From NCBI GenBank assembly GCA_037974665.1, contig CM075767.1, forward strand, positions 28,173,498 to 28,237,497: a stretch of DNA of 64,000 nucleotides. The letters run 5' to 3'. Each line of letters starts with the position of its first letter. Within the stretch, counting starts at the first letter, position 1. Position numbers and translations under genes: made by a program. This DNA comes from Ehretia macrophylla. Taxonomy: Eukaryota > Streptophyta > Magnoliopsida > Boraginales > Ehretiaceae. Below, piece after piece: positions 1 to 12,589 of the stretch. The notes under the pieces are model-generated. The model did no database searches and was not told where the DNA came from. It saw only the letters and a program-made list of their open reading frames with translations.

Positions 1-1
1 A

Positions 2-3000
2 GTTGATAACAAGGTAAGCATTGTAGCTTACGAAAGTGCAAGGCAAGCAAAGCAAAAAGCTAAATCTCAAGTTACTGTTGATTCATCAAAAAAAACTGCA
101 AATGAACCCGAAACTGTGATTTCACATGAGAAAATTCCTTTGACACTAAGTCCCAAGGCACCCTTTCCACAGGCATTAGGTAATCCACCAAATAAAGAAT
201 CAAAAAGGGAAGAAATGCTTGAAACCTTTAAGCAAGTGAAAATCAATTTACCTCTGTTAGAAATCATCAAGCAAATTGCTGCTTATGCAAAATTTCTTAA
301 GGACTTGTGCACTCAGAAAAGAAGGAATTCAGCTTTGATATCAAACAAAGTAAGATTGACTGAAAAGGTAAGTAGCATTCTTACTTCTCATGTTCCACCA
401 AAATTGAAAGATCCAGGTGCATTTACTATTCCTTGCTATATTGGTAATCACTGTGTAGATCGTGCCCTTCTTGATTTAGGAGCTAGTATGAATCTTCTCC
501 CCTTTAATCTTTTTGAACAGTTAGATATAGGAGAATTGAAACCTACTCATGTCATCCTTCAATTGGCTGATAGATCACTTAGAATCCCTAGGGGCATGAT
601 TGAAGATGTGTTGATAAATGTTGATGAATTTTATTTTCCTGTGGATTTTGTTGTGCTAGATATGGAACCAGGAAAAATTCAAAAGTTCCAAACTCCAGTC
701 ATATTAGAGAGACCATTCTTAGCAACAGCTAATGCAAAAATTCACTGTGCAACTGGAGAATTGGAGTTTACATTTGGAGATATTAAGGTAAAGCTGAATG
801 TTGCTAATGCTGCTAGGTTTGCAGATGGAGATGATGGTCTTGAATGTTTTATTCTTGATAAGATTGATCCATTAATTGAAGAATCTTTCCTTAGTCTTAT
901 GCAGCAAGATTTTTTGGAGAACGCTTTGAATCATGAGGGAATAATGTTGAATAGGTTTGAGGAGGAATCCGATGATTCTTTAGAAAGTAATTTAAGATTT
1001 GATGAAAAAATTCAGGTTTGTGCAATAGAACCATCCTTGACTCTTTCTAAAGAACCCATACTTCTTTCTATACAATCTCCCCCTGAGTTGGAACTTAAGC
1101 AACTTCCTAGTCATCTCAAGTACGTTTTTCTAGGGTCAGATCAAACACTTCCAGTCATTATTGCTTCTAACCTTTCTTTGGAGCAGGAAGCTAAACTTGT
1201 AGATGTTTTGTCTAAGAATAAAGAAGCGTTAGGCTAGACTGTTGCAGACCTTAAACGAATAGATCCCTCCTTTTGCATGCATAAGATTAATTTGGAAGAT
1301 GGAGCCAAGACATCTAGAGAGATGCAACATAAGTTGAACCCGAACATAAGGGAAGTTGTAAAGAAGGTAGTGAAGTTGTTAGATGCAGGTATCATTTATC
1401 CTATTTTGGATAGTAAATGGGTTAGTCCTATACATGTTGTACCTAAGAAATCAGGAATCACTGTGGTGACAAATGATAAAGGTGAATTGGTACCTACCCG
1501 CACCACAACTGGATGACGCGTGTGTATTGACTATAGGAAACTCAATGTTGCAACAAGAAAATATCACTTTCCTTTACCATTCATTGATCAAATTTTAGAC
1601 AGGTTGGCAGGGCAAGGGTATTACTATTTTCTTGACGGGTACTCGGGATACAATCAGATCCCTGTGGACCCCAAAGATCATGAAAAAACAACTTTCACAT
1701 GTCCTTTTGGCACGTTGTTTATAAAAGAATGCCTTTTGGCCTTTGTAATGCACCAGCCACTTTCCAATGTTGCATGATGTCTATCTTCACTGATATGCTG
1801 GATGAATTTGTTGAGGTCTTTATGGATGATTTTTCTATCTTTGGCTCTTCATTTGACACTTGTTTGAATAACCTTTCTTTGGTGTTGAAAAGATGTCAGG
1901 AATCTAATCTCATACTTAGCTGGGAGAAAAGTCATTTCATGGTTCAAGAAGGAATTGTTCTCGGACACATTATATCCAAGGAAGGAGTTCGGGTTGATAA
2001 AGCTAAAGTTGATATTATTTCTGATCTGCCCCCTCCAACAATTGTTAAACATGTGAGATCATTCCTTGGACATGCTGGTTTCTACTGATGATTTATAAAG
2101 GATTTTAGTAAGATTTCTAGACCTTTATCGAATTTGTTGGCACAAGATACTCCATTTCAGTTTGATGAAAAATGTGTAACTGCTTTTGAAACACTAAAAA
2201 ATGCACTTTCAACTGCCCCAGTGATTCAACCACCGGACTACTCTCTTCCTTTTAAGATTATGTGTGATGCTTCGGATTATGCCATAGGAACTGCATTAGG
2301 TCAACGCAAGGACCATGTTCCTTGTGTGATCTATTACGCCAGCCGAACTTTGGAAGATGCCCAGAAAAACTACACCACCACGGAGAAAGAATTGTTTGCT
2401 ATAGTTTTTGCATTAGAAAAGTTTCGGTCTTATGTGTTAGGGTAAAAAATAATCATTTATTCTGACCACTCGGCATTGAGATACCTATTGGAAAAGAAAG
2501 ATGTTAAACCTAGGCTTATTCGATGGTTGTTATTAATTCAAGAATTTGATTTAACAATCAAAGATAAGAAAGGTCGAGAAAATGTAGTTGTTGATCACTT
2601 GTCAAAGATTGTAACTCAGGAAATAGAAAATGAATTACCCTTGAGAGATACATTTCCTAACGAACAATTATTGCTAATTTCTGCTCCTAAACTTCCTTGG
2701 TATGCTCATATTGTGAATTATCTTGCAGTGGGTAAAATACCCAAAGAGTAGAACAAGGCTGAGAGAGATCGATTTTTCTCAAAAGCAAAGCATTATTTTT
2801 GGGAGGATCCTCATTTGTTCCGTATTTGTTCTGATCAAATTATTCACAGATGCGTACCAAAGCCTGAACAGCTAAGCATCATGTCATTTTTTCATTCGCA
2901 AGAATGTGGAGGACACTTTGGAGGACAACGGACAGCTATCAAAATTCTGCAAAGTGGATTTTATTGGCCCTCATTAATCAAGGATGCTCATGAGTTTTGC

Positions 3001-4017
3001 AAAGCATGTGAAAGATGACAAAATACAGGTAACATAGGAAAGAAGGATATGATGCCCTTAAATCCCATCTTGGTTTGTGAACTTTTTGATGTCTGGGATA
3101 TTGATTTTATGGGTCATTTCCCCATCTATTTTGGTTTTCAATACATTTTAGTTGGTGTTGATTATGTGTCTAAGTGGATTGGAGCAATTGCAACAAGGAC
3201 TAATGTTCACACTGTTGTGATGAAATTCATAAAAGAAAACATTTTCTGTCGGTTTGGAATTCCAAGAGCCATCATTAGTGACGGTGGAAGTCATTTCATT
3301 CACCGAACTTTTGAAAAATTGTTGAAGAAATACTCAGTCATTCATAAGGTTGCAACTCCATATCACCCACAAACTAGTGGATAGGTTGAGGTTTCTAATA
3401 GGGAAATTAAATCAATCCTTGAAAAGATAGTTAGACCTGATAGGAAGGATTGGTCCACTCGATTGAATGATGCACTTTGGGCATATAGAACTGCATATAA
3501 AACTCCCATAGAAATGACACATTTTCGTTTAGTTTTTGAAAAAATATGTCATTTACCTGTTGAGTTACAACATAAGGCTTACTGGGCAATTAGAACTATG
3601 AATTTTGACTTGCAGAAAGCTGGTGAAAACAGGTTACTCCATCTAAATGAACTTGAAGAGATGCGTTTAGAGGCATACAAAAATGCCAAGATTTACAGTG
3701 AGAAAATGAAGAGAATGCATGATAAAATGATTATTCGAAAGTCATTTATTCCTGGAAAAGATGTGTGGTTATTTAATTCTAAGTTACGACTATTTCTAGA
3801 AAATTTGAGGTCTAGATGGGATGGACCATTTAAGGTTGAACAAGTTTTTCTGTCTGGGGTTGTCAAGATAAAAGATAACACAAATGGGAAAACTATGTTT
3901 GTAAATGGACAAAGGCTAAAACCAGCAACCCGATTAAAGAATTGGGGTGAAGAGTCAATTGAACTTAAGAATCCAATCCTGCAGAGTAACAATTTCAAAG
4001 TGACTCAGTCTGGTTGA
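2..4017 (+). pseudogene. Athila-type gag-pro-pol polyprotein, decayed
   Basis: The frame is open from base 2 to a TAG at 1235, so the gene enters from outside. Domains in order: protease with LLDLGAS (about 465-490, the Athila-type D-L-G-A variant); reverse transcriptase with RVCIDYRKLN (about 1517-1546) and catalytic VFMDDF (about 1816-1833); RNase H with MCDASDYAIGTALG (about 2260); integrase zinc-binding H/C region ending CKACER (to 3015); and the DDE core with [15 protein letters not shown] and the SNREIKS glutamate. Breaks: stops at 1235, 1514, two in a row at 2086, 2443, 2749, 3016 and 3382, plus one frame change near 1710-1725. All parts downstream of that frameshift share one frame to the TGA at 4015. 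At least five stops fit loss of W, R or Q codons by C-to-T or G-to-A change. The protein would have copied and integrated the element; this copy cannot. Confidence 0.88.
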
Positions 4018-4787
4018 AGATGTTAAACTTAGCGCTCCTAAGAGGCAACCTAGGGATTCTTGAGGTATTAGGGTTCAATTTTATTTCTTGTCATTTATTT
4101 TCGTACCAAATGAGTCTTTCTCCAGCTTGAAGCAGTTTGGGTCTTAACCCTGAGAAGCACTCATAAAGGTATAATTGTCATGATACTAGTGGTCACTATA
4201 CGTTTTCTGTGTGCGGTTGTCTGACATGTGCAACTCTGTCTAACAATACTTGCCACTCCACCAGCTTAATGTAGTTTGAGTTTGTTGGGCTTTACTTGAT
4301 TAGGTAGTTAGGAGTGAGAGCATTCACCAGACGGTATTGTCTGTAGCATAAAACCCCAATGTATTGCTCTTGACCCTGTGGAACTGGCTTTGGCCCCATG
4401 TGAGTGCCGAATGAAAGTATTGGATGGCGTGAACACAGAAACCTCTGAAACAGCTAGTCCCTTAATTTTAACTTCTATTAGAAAAAAAAATTATATTTGC
4501 CCGAAGGCGTTAAACTACGGCACTTAAATGTATGTGCATGTCTTGCTGGCTGACATTAAATGGTTCCAATGCCCATTCCCGGGTATAAGAAAAAAAAAAC
4601 CTCTGACAATTTGTGTGACGCGCTCATCCTAAAAAGGGTGGAAGGATGGGTACACAGTGGCAGCATTCGGTAGTAACTATTTGAAGATAAAACAGGGTGT
4701 TGTTTGTACTAGGGTGTGCGCCTCACATGAACCCAAATGATCCCTGGGTTATCTAGGATCTCGTGGTGGTAACATTCCAAGGTTCGT
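4018..4787 (+). other. Post-pol untranslated spacer of the Athila element
   Basis: No reading frame of note. It begins with the 'taaacttagcgct' and 'aggcaaccta' motifs commonly seen just after pol in Athila/Tat elements. The spacer resumes at 10047 after the nested insertion. Confidence 0.6.
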
Positions 4788-5047
4788 TGTCACGCCCCAA
4801 CTTGACCCCTCCTACGATCAGTCAGGACGCAACGGAATTTCGGCAGCATAACGACAGTAACATGAACATCAAGGCTCTAAACCAACCCTTAAGAACAACA
4901 AACATCAAACTCCATAAATCACCAACCAACTCCACAATCAAATTAACAACATACAACGCAACCACTTCATACATTAAACATTCTTTCATCAACTCTTTCA
5001 TAGTTACACGCCTCCGTTGCAACATAATACATTTACTATATAACATA

Positions 5048-7646
5048 TGTCACGCCCCAACTCGACCCCTCTTATAATTAGTCAGGACGCAACAGAATTT
5101 CGGTAGTATAACGATAGTAAATAGGATACCGAGGCTCTAAACCAACCTCAATAGAACATCATACATCAACTCCACAAACTATACCACAAACAACTTCTCA
5201 ATAAAACAACACATACATCATAACCATATTATACAATAAATATTCCTTGTTATACACCTCCGTTTCAACATAATACATGAACCTTAATATACATTGCCAA
5301 AATATTTTGATACCAACCTAGCAACCTAAACAAGACAAAGGAAAGACTACCAAGATAGCATCAACTAATTCATTATCTTCTCAACATCTTTTACGTTATG
5401 AACTACAAAGCATATAAAAGTCGACTAAGTTAATTTACAAGATAATAAAACATATACAACATCACGGATAACACTCTGGAACATAGGACTTATCCACGTA
5501 AGGCACATTTTCCACATTTTCCTCTTCAGGAGGCACATACCCGTAATCCTGCGAAAGTACACCTGTATGCATGCAATAATAGAGAGTGAGCTTATATAAA
5601 ATAAGCCCAGCGAGGATCCGATAGATCTCGAGCAAGGTCTACTAAACTCCTTGGAATAATCCTTTGAGTCAGTAAACACACAATGAACATCAATAATCAT
5701 TATAAATGCAACAATAGTAATAACTGTAAACACACAATAAGGATACGATACATTTACTGATGAAGCCCCATACACCAATTACATGCTCAACAACCCCTCC
5801 AAACTCAATGACACAATTCCTGAGGTACCTTGACCTAGACCCACACCCCATGGCCTCTCCGCCCATGCGAGATAGGGAGTAGCCATGATAACTGTGCCCG
5901 CAACCCAGGATGCCTCCCGAGGTGACACAGCATTATCAAAGCTCACAACAATGAGACTCAACATAAATAAACCGAGAGATCAGCAACAAAAGTGCCCGAT
6001 TCCCGTAATCAATAATCATTAAATAAGCTGGGAGATCAGCAACAAAAGTGCCCGATTCCCATACTCAATAATAAATAAATAAACAGGGAGATCAGCAACA
6101 AAAGTGCCCGATTCCCGTAATCAATAATAAATCAATAATCTGGGAGATCAGCAACAAAAGTGCCCGATTCCCGTACTCAATAATAATCAATATAACATCA
6201 ATATAACATCAATATTTAATTAAACAACAAACAACTAAGTTAGATGACAAAGTAGGTCATCCAACTTAACATGCATGAAACACGTAATCTAACCCTAGTC
6301 TAACCATTAACAACTCACAATTCAATCACTCAAACACCACCCAATCATCTAAAGGCTCAATTCAACAGTTTAAAGAAAGACAACCTAAACTTCAAATAAT
6401 CATATCTTACATTTTACTAATCCAAACAACTCCAAATCAGTTCCAAACACTCACCCAATCAATCAACTACATTAGCCCCCTCGGAAACCAACCAAAACAC
6501 ATCCAAATCATGCCCAATAACCCTAAAACCCTAGTGTATCATGGCTGAAATTTTTGGATTTTGGCACGGACATCACAATCGAAAATTCGGCATTACAACG
6601 GCGCTACCACATAATTATCAATCTTTTAGAAATCGACGGCAATCAATTCCGATCAACACAACTCAAAGTATTCAACATTTAACAAATTAATCAATTTTAA
6701 ATACCCGAAAAATAATAAATATGCTACATCCGTTCAAATCTCGTAGTATTGCATAAAAATGATCCCTAGCATGCATGGAGCAATAATCTAACATCAGATT
6801 AACATTCTAACGGTTCAATAATTAATTATACGCAAAAACATAAAAATAACATTTTGAGATCTAGAATTTTTCTCTCACCTTTGATGCAAACCAAGGCTAG
6901 AAATAGATAGAATGGATGCCCAACAAGCAAAATAAAGCTTTGAATGAAGTGATTTGGCCTTGAAATGAAGTTTTTATGTGAAAATTACTTTGAAAAACCT
7001 TGAAAATGCTCTTATTCTTCCTCCCCCTTGAACTCACGGTTTTGTGTGTGTTTTGTGGTGTTTTTGGCTTGTTTTAATATGTGTAACTACTTATGAGCAA
7101 GGTGGTCAACATTTAAATGAAAGTCAAAATTAAAAACTTAGTATTTTTAGTGTTTTCTTGTCTTTAAATGCATTTTCTTGATCACCAATGCTCAAAACAA
7201 TTATGCAACACCCAAGTTATCTCAAGTGGGTTATTTTTAGGTGACAAGAAGTTTTACATTCAAACAATTTCACCCGAGTCGGCTTAAAACTCAATTTTCG
7301 CAAAAGTCGGTGTAAAAATCCTAATAAATTCCTAAGCCGATTTTTAAACCATTTTAATCAAACACATGTCTATTAAAGTCCGTGGTCTAGGTCTAGAAGG
7401 GTTAAAAAGACCAGTTTCAAAATTTTAGCGGACGTGTTTCGAAAACACTATTCACTGAAAATCGACGATAAAATTTCTGACTCCGTTTTTGATGAAAATT
7501 TCATGAATGCACATTTAGCATGTTCTAAGAGTATTGATAACAAAATTATCACATTCTAAGTCATGTAGCACTTAGACAGGTCAATTCATGCAAAACGAGA
7601 ATAAAACACGCAAAGCGAGATAAGGTCAAAAATTTGGGGTTTCACA
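5048..7646 (-). mobile_element. Inner solo LTR (Tekay-like family) nested in the outer solo LTR
   Basis: A complete LTR of 2599 bp in minus orientation, from the complement of GGGGCGTGACA at 5048 to the complement of TGTGAAACCCC at 7646. It is flanked by a perfect 5-bp duplication, acata, at 5043-5047 and 7647-7651. It shares with the other family copies the TATA-containing block (5585-5607), the GC-richer conserved block (about 5815-5945) and the terminal 100 bp. It carries its own minisatellite (about 5966-6180). It must be younger than the outer solo LTR it interrupts. Confidence 0.9.
5966..6180. repeat. Minisatellite in the inner solo LTR, four units of about 52 bp
   Basis: Four tandem copies of a unit containing 'gagatcagcaacaaaagtgc' followed by 'ccgattccc' and an AT-rich spacer with 'caataat' motifs. 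The equivalent position in other LTR copies holds different short repeats. Confidence 0.85.
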
Positions 7647-8311
7647 ACATACACTCCAAAATAGATTATAACCAATCTAGTAGCCTAATCATATTTCAAA
7701 ACAAGACCACTAAGCTAGCAATATTTAATCCATTATCTTTACAACATCTTATATATCATAAACTTCTAAGTAAATACAAGCCAACTAGTTTTAGTTACAA
7801 GATAACAAAAGAGTACAACATCAGATATCAAGGACAAGACTCTGGCACATAGGACTCGTCCACGTATGGCACATTATCCTCCTCTGGAGGCACGTACCCG
7901 TAATCTGGATCGGTAACACCAGTATGCATGCAATAATTGAGAGTGAGCTTATATAAAACAAGCCCAGTGAGGATTCGATAGATCTCTAACAGTATTTACT
8001 ATACTTCTTTGAAATCATCCTTTGAGCAGTAAACACATAATAAACATCATTAACATTATAAGTGCAACAACAGCATTAACAGTAAACACACAATAAGGAT
8101 ACGATACATTTGCTGATGAAGCTCCATACACCATTCAATGCTCATCAACTCCTCCAAACGCAATGACACAAACTTGAGGTACCTTGACCTAGACCCACAC
8201 CCTATGGCCTCTCCACCCATGTGAGATAGGGATTAGCCATGATAACTGTGCCCGCAGCCCAGGATGCCTCCCAAGGTGACACAACATTATCAAAGCTCAC
8301 AACAATGGGAC

Positions 8312-8500
8312 TCAATTCGAGAAGTCAACAACATTGGTTGCCCAACTCCCGACTCATAATAACAAGAACAATTCCAATTCGAGAAGCCAACAACATTGGT
8401 TGCGTGACTCCCGACTCATAATAACAATAACAATTCCAACTCGAGAAGTCAACAACATTGGTTGCCCGACTCTCGACTCATAATAACAATAACAATCAGT
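8312..8500. repeat. Minisatellite in the outer solo LTR, three units of about 62 bp
   Basis: Three tandem copies of a unit with 'caacaacattggttgc' followed by 'gactc' and 'gactcataataacaa'. The position in the LTR matches that of the 52-bp repeat of the inner LTR, but the unit sequence differs. Confidence 0.85.
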
Positions 8501-10046
8501 TAACAATGTAACACCCCGGATTAACCCCGAGCGTGCTCCTCACGGTTTTGTAACAACAATCAATAATCAATTAATCCATATTTCAACAATTAATTAAACA
8601 ACAATTAACAATCAACAACTATATAATCATGAAACAATTAAGTTAGATGACAAAGTAGTCATCCAACTCAACAGGCATTAAACACACAACCAAACCCTAG
8701 TCTAACCATCAACAACTCACGATTCAATCACTCAAACACCACCCAAACATCCAAAGGCATAATTTAACATTTTAAAGAAAGACAACCCGAGCTTCTAAAA
8801 GTCATAACTTACATTCTACTAATCCAATAACCTCCAAACCAATTTCTATCACTCCCCCACTCAATCAACAACATTAGGCCCCTTGGAAACCAACCGTAAT
8901 CCATCCAAATCAAGCCCAACAACCCTAAAACCTTAATGCGTCAAGGCTGAAATTTCTGGATTTTCACACCGACATCACAATCAAAATTTTGGAATTACAA
9001 TATTACTACCACGTATTTAACAAACTTTTACAAGCTAACAACAATTGATTCCAACCACCACAACTCCAGATATTCAACAAATAGCCAACAACTCAACTTT
9101 TAATACTCGAAAAATAAAATTCATGCTACAACGGTTCAAATCTTATATAAACACATATAAACGATCCTTAGCATGCATTGAGCAATAGTATAACATCAAT
9201 TCAACATTTTAACGGTTCAAAATTCAATTATATCCAAAAACATAAAAATGACATTTTGAGATCTAGAATTTTTTTTTGACCTTTGATGTTTTATGAAGCT
9301 AGAAAGATGATCAGTGAATGCCCAAGAAGTGAATTCAAGCTTTGGTTGATGAAATTTGGCCTTCAAATGCAATTTCTAATGAAAAATCTCTTTGAAAACT
9401 TGAAGAAAACTCTTTGTTTTTCTCTCTAATGGCTCTCGGTCATGTGTGTGCAATTTTAGGTGTTTTTTTGTTATGTTAGTAGGTGTTGGTGATATATTAA
9501 GCAAAGGTCAAACAATTAAAAGAAAGTCAAAGATGGAAACTAATTATTTTTAGTGTTTTCTTGTCTTTTAATTCTATTTTTAGACTATTTCTTGCTCAAA
9601 CATTAAATTGACACTTAAACTAATTCTAGATAATTTATTTTAGGTGACGAAGAGTTTTACATTCAAACATTTCCACCCGAGTCAGCTTAAAACTCGATTT
9701 TTGCAAAAGAAAGTGTAAAAACTTGTAAAATTCCAAAACCGATTCAAAATCCGTTTTAATCAAACACGGGTCTATTAATACCCGAGGACTAGGTTTTAAA
9801 ACGTTTAAAACACCCCTGTAAAAATTTTAGCAGACAGGTGTTCAAAACACTATTCACTAAAACCGGCGATAAAATCTATGGTGCCGATTTTGATAAAAAT
9901 TTCATGAATGCACATATAGCATGTATTAGGAATATAAATCACATATTTAGCACATTCTAATTCATATAATACATAAACAAGTCAAATCACGCAAATCGAG
10001 ACAAAGACACGCAAATCGAGGTAAAGACGAAAACTGGGGTTTCACA

Positions 10047-11986
10047 TTCGCCCTAGATGTTGTCGCTTGGTGATAACTAATACCATTTTGAGGGGCATGT
10101 GATACGTGATTCATCACCTCTGCGTTGGCCAGTTCTTACGCTATGGCCGGTAGATTTACTATCCAGATTTTGATGCCATTCATTTGGTGTTCGGCTGTGG
10201 TTTACTTTGCTGCATAGGTATGAAACTGAAATAGGGTTGGGATCCTATTTTTGCATTTCCCAGGCTTCCAGTGTTGCCTTCCAAACTAGCGGACAACTCT
10301 TCGTTAAGTTGTTGAACTCTAAATTTAGTCTAAACTCATAGATTTTTAAATTAAATCTGGATTCAACTGTTTCTTTTGGAAGCATATTTAAGGTTTGAAT
10401 CTTGATGGATGACTATCGGTCGGTGTTCATTTTTATATTCTTACACTTGGTTTTTCCTAGGATGTTTGAGTGGTATAAAATTCATGTATTTTTTTTTCTC
10501 TTCTACCAATTTTATTTTATGTAAAAAAAATAAAAAAAAACATTTAAAAAAAACTTTTTTTAAAAAAAAGTAAAGTCTTGTAGAAAATAGGTTTGAGGAA
10601 GATTCTATCTTCCTATTTTGTGATTTTTTTTATTTTATGTAAAAAAAAAAAAAAGAGTCGGGAAGACCACGCTCGAGCGCACCTAATCCCCTGCTCGAGC
10701 ACCTTCAACCATAGCATACGGGTTTTAAAACCCTACTTTCTTCATTTTTCTCCTCATTCATACTCACTGCCTCATCCGTCTCTCTCTCTCACTCTTAAAA
10801 AAAATTTCTCCAATTTCATTTCTTTACTATTACATAATGATGTTTGGGACTCTCACGAATGATCAATTTGCTTTGGTTGTATTCACCTTTGGAGGCACAC
10901 TCATCATTTATTTTTTTTCTTATTTATCTCCTTATCAAGTGGGATCATAGGTATATTAGAAATTATTGAAGTCAATCATGCATTTTCAAGTTTGAGAGAT
11001 AATTTTATGTTGTTGTATCTTTCATTTCTTTTTATGTAGTGTATGTATGTTTAATAAAATAGTGTGGTTTGTTTTTATGGTTTTTCTATTTATAGTATTT
11101 ATATTTATATATGTATAGCTATATATAGTAAGATTATAAATTTTCTTTCATTTCTGTTTTTGTTATATATTGTTAAAAAAACAAACAAAAGAATTAAAAA
11201 TAAAATAAAAATGCAGCAGGGCACTCGAGCGCGCCTTGAAGGCGCTCGAGCGCCCAAGTGCAGTCAGGGCTTATAACCTAAGCCCCGATTGCACTAGCAA
11301 CATAAACATAAAAACACCCCTCACCCCACGCAAATCACCCCCAAATCTTCAATAACACCCCTCCCCAACATAAATCCACTACAGATTTACGTCCTAAGGT
11401 GAGTTTTCATTCTTTTTATCTTATTTTTGCTTTTTTCCAGCTTTATTTCAAATTTAGATATGTATGTATATGTTTATATATGTATGTATATATGCATTTT
11501 TGAACGTTTTAGGTTGATGTTTATTGCTTGTTTATGGTTTATTGTTGTTCTATAACTTCCAATCGTAGTTTTGGTATGATTTTTTTTTTTGATTTGTATA
11601 TGTATACGTGTATGTATATGTGTATGTATATGTATATGTATACGTGTATGTATATGAGTATGTATATGAAATTTAGTTAAATTTTAGTTTTAAATTTTCT
11701 GTTTATATTTCTTTTAATTTTAAAAAAAAATTCCAAAAATTAAAACAAATTTTCAGATTAATGTACATGTTTTTTCTTGTTTCCCTAAGTATAAGATTTA
11801 TTTATTTTGTTAATATTGGAGGTTTGATTGGATGGCTAGTCAATATTGTGTGTTGTTAAGAGCGATTTTGTAGTCGTTAATAGGTGTTATTTGTATAAAC
11901 AGTTTCTACGTAAAAAAAATAAAAAACAAAAATTGTTGTGTTTTTCTTGATTTTTCTGATTTAGTTTTTTGTTTATTATTTAGACT
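10047..11986 (+). other. Athila spacer continued, AT-rich and non-coding
   Basis: The segment resumes exactly at the target site of the nested LTR. It contains long A and T runs (10490-10650) and several copies of the CTCGAG-centred palindrome (10671-10680, 10693-10700, 11222-11255). A (TG)TATA-rich simple repeat lies at about 11597-11668. I see no coding region. Confidence 0.6.
11597..11668. repeat. GTATAT/GTATAC simple repeat
   Basis: An imperfect tandem array of 6-bp units 'gtatat', 'gtatac' and 'gtgtat' over about 70 bp inside the Athila spacer. Confidence 0.85.
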
Positions 11987-12442
11987 ATGTCTCCAAAAAG
12001 ACAGAGATTGTCATTGACTGTACGACTTGAGAATCCTTAAATTGAGGCTGAAACTGATTTTTCGGATGTTTTGAGGGCTTCCGAAGGTAGACAACGTGCT
12101 TTTAAATATTTTGAGAGATATTTTCTTGACTGCATTCTGCACCCACCTTTTGATGATGTTCTTGTTTTTCCTCGTCTCATTTGACATTTTTATGAGCATC
12201 TTTCTTATGATGATGGAACATTTAGTACGTCAGTTGATGGTTTTGACTTTACATTTACTACTGCTGATATCATGACTATACTATGTAGGCATGAATATTT
12301 TTATGTGGCATATACGGATTTTCCTGCTAGAACTATAGATTTTGAAATTGCTACAAATTTGTGTGGAGATCCAGTTCTTGAACATGATGTAGGTATAAGG
12401 ATATCTTCCCTTCCGAGGGCCAAAATCCATTCAGCACGATAA
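11987..12442 (+). pseudogene. Env-like / plant-transposon-type ORF remnant of the Athila element
   Basis: A frame from ATG at 11987 to TAA at 12440 encodes about 150 residues with two internal stops, TAA near 12038 and TGA near 12182. The deduced text has an FxxYFERYFLDC-like start, then HFYEHLSYDDGTFSTSVDGF. It resembles the poorly understood domain found downstream of pol in Athila/Tat-type elements (sometimes annotated as a putative plant transposon protein). That assignment is from memory of the family pattern and is moderate. The last few codons and the stop come from a segment that is repeated in the 3' LTR (see 12424-12589), so the ORF is truncated compared with its relatives. No membrane segment or signal is seen in what remains. 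Confidence 0.5.
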
Positions 12443-12589
12443 GTATTCTTTTATTTCGATTTTCATTATGATTTCTTGTAATTTAAAGTTTATCATGGCA
12501 CACTAGACCCGAGATTCGGGGTGGTACATGTGAGGTTACTCTTGTACATATGTTTTGATTCAGATTTATTAAAGTCTCGTATTTTTATT
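12424..12589 (+). repeat. LTR-derived segment inside the Athila internal region
   Basis: About 166 bp that match 14534-14699 of the 3' LTR without visible indels (constant offset 2110). They share 'cacgataagtattctttt', 'gagattcggggtggtac' and 'agatttattaaagtctcg'. It fuses to the end of the env-like frame. Confidence 0.85.

Larger units (their letters stand above)
4788..10046 (-). mobile_element. Outer solo LTR (Tekay-like family), split by a second solo LTR
   Basis: Read on the minus strand, this LTR starts TGTGAAACCCC (ending at 10046) and ends GGGGCGTGACA (starting at 4788), the same ends as the LTRs at 18461, 23823 and 53255. It is present as two pieces, 4788-5047 and 7652-10046, about 2.65 kb in total. 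The pieces join across the insert: the sequence leading to 5047 and that from 7652 rebuild a stretch collinear with the LTR around 20760-20800. Flanks are ttcgt (4783-4787) and ttcgc (10047-10051), a 5-bp target duplication with one mismatch. No internal domain or second LTR is present, so it is a solo LTR left by LTR-LTR recombination. Confidence 0.85.
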
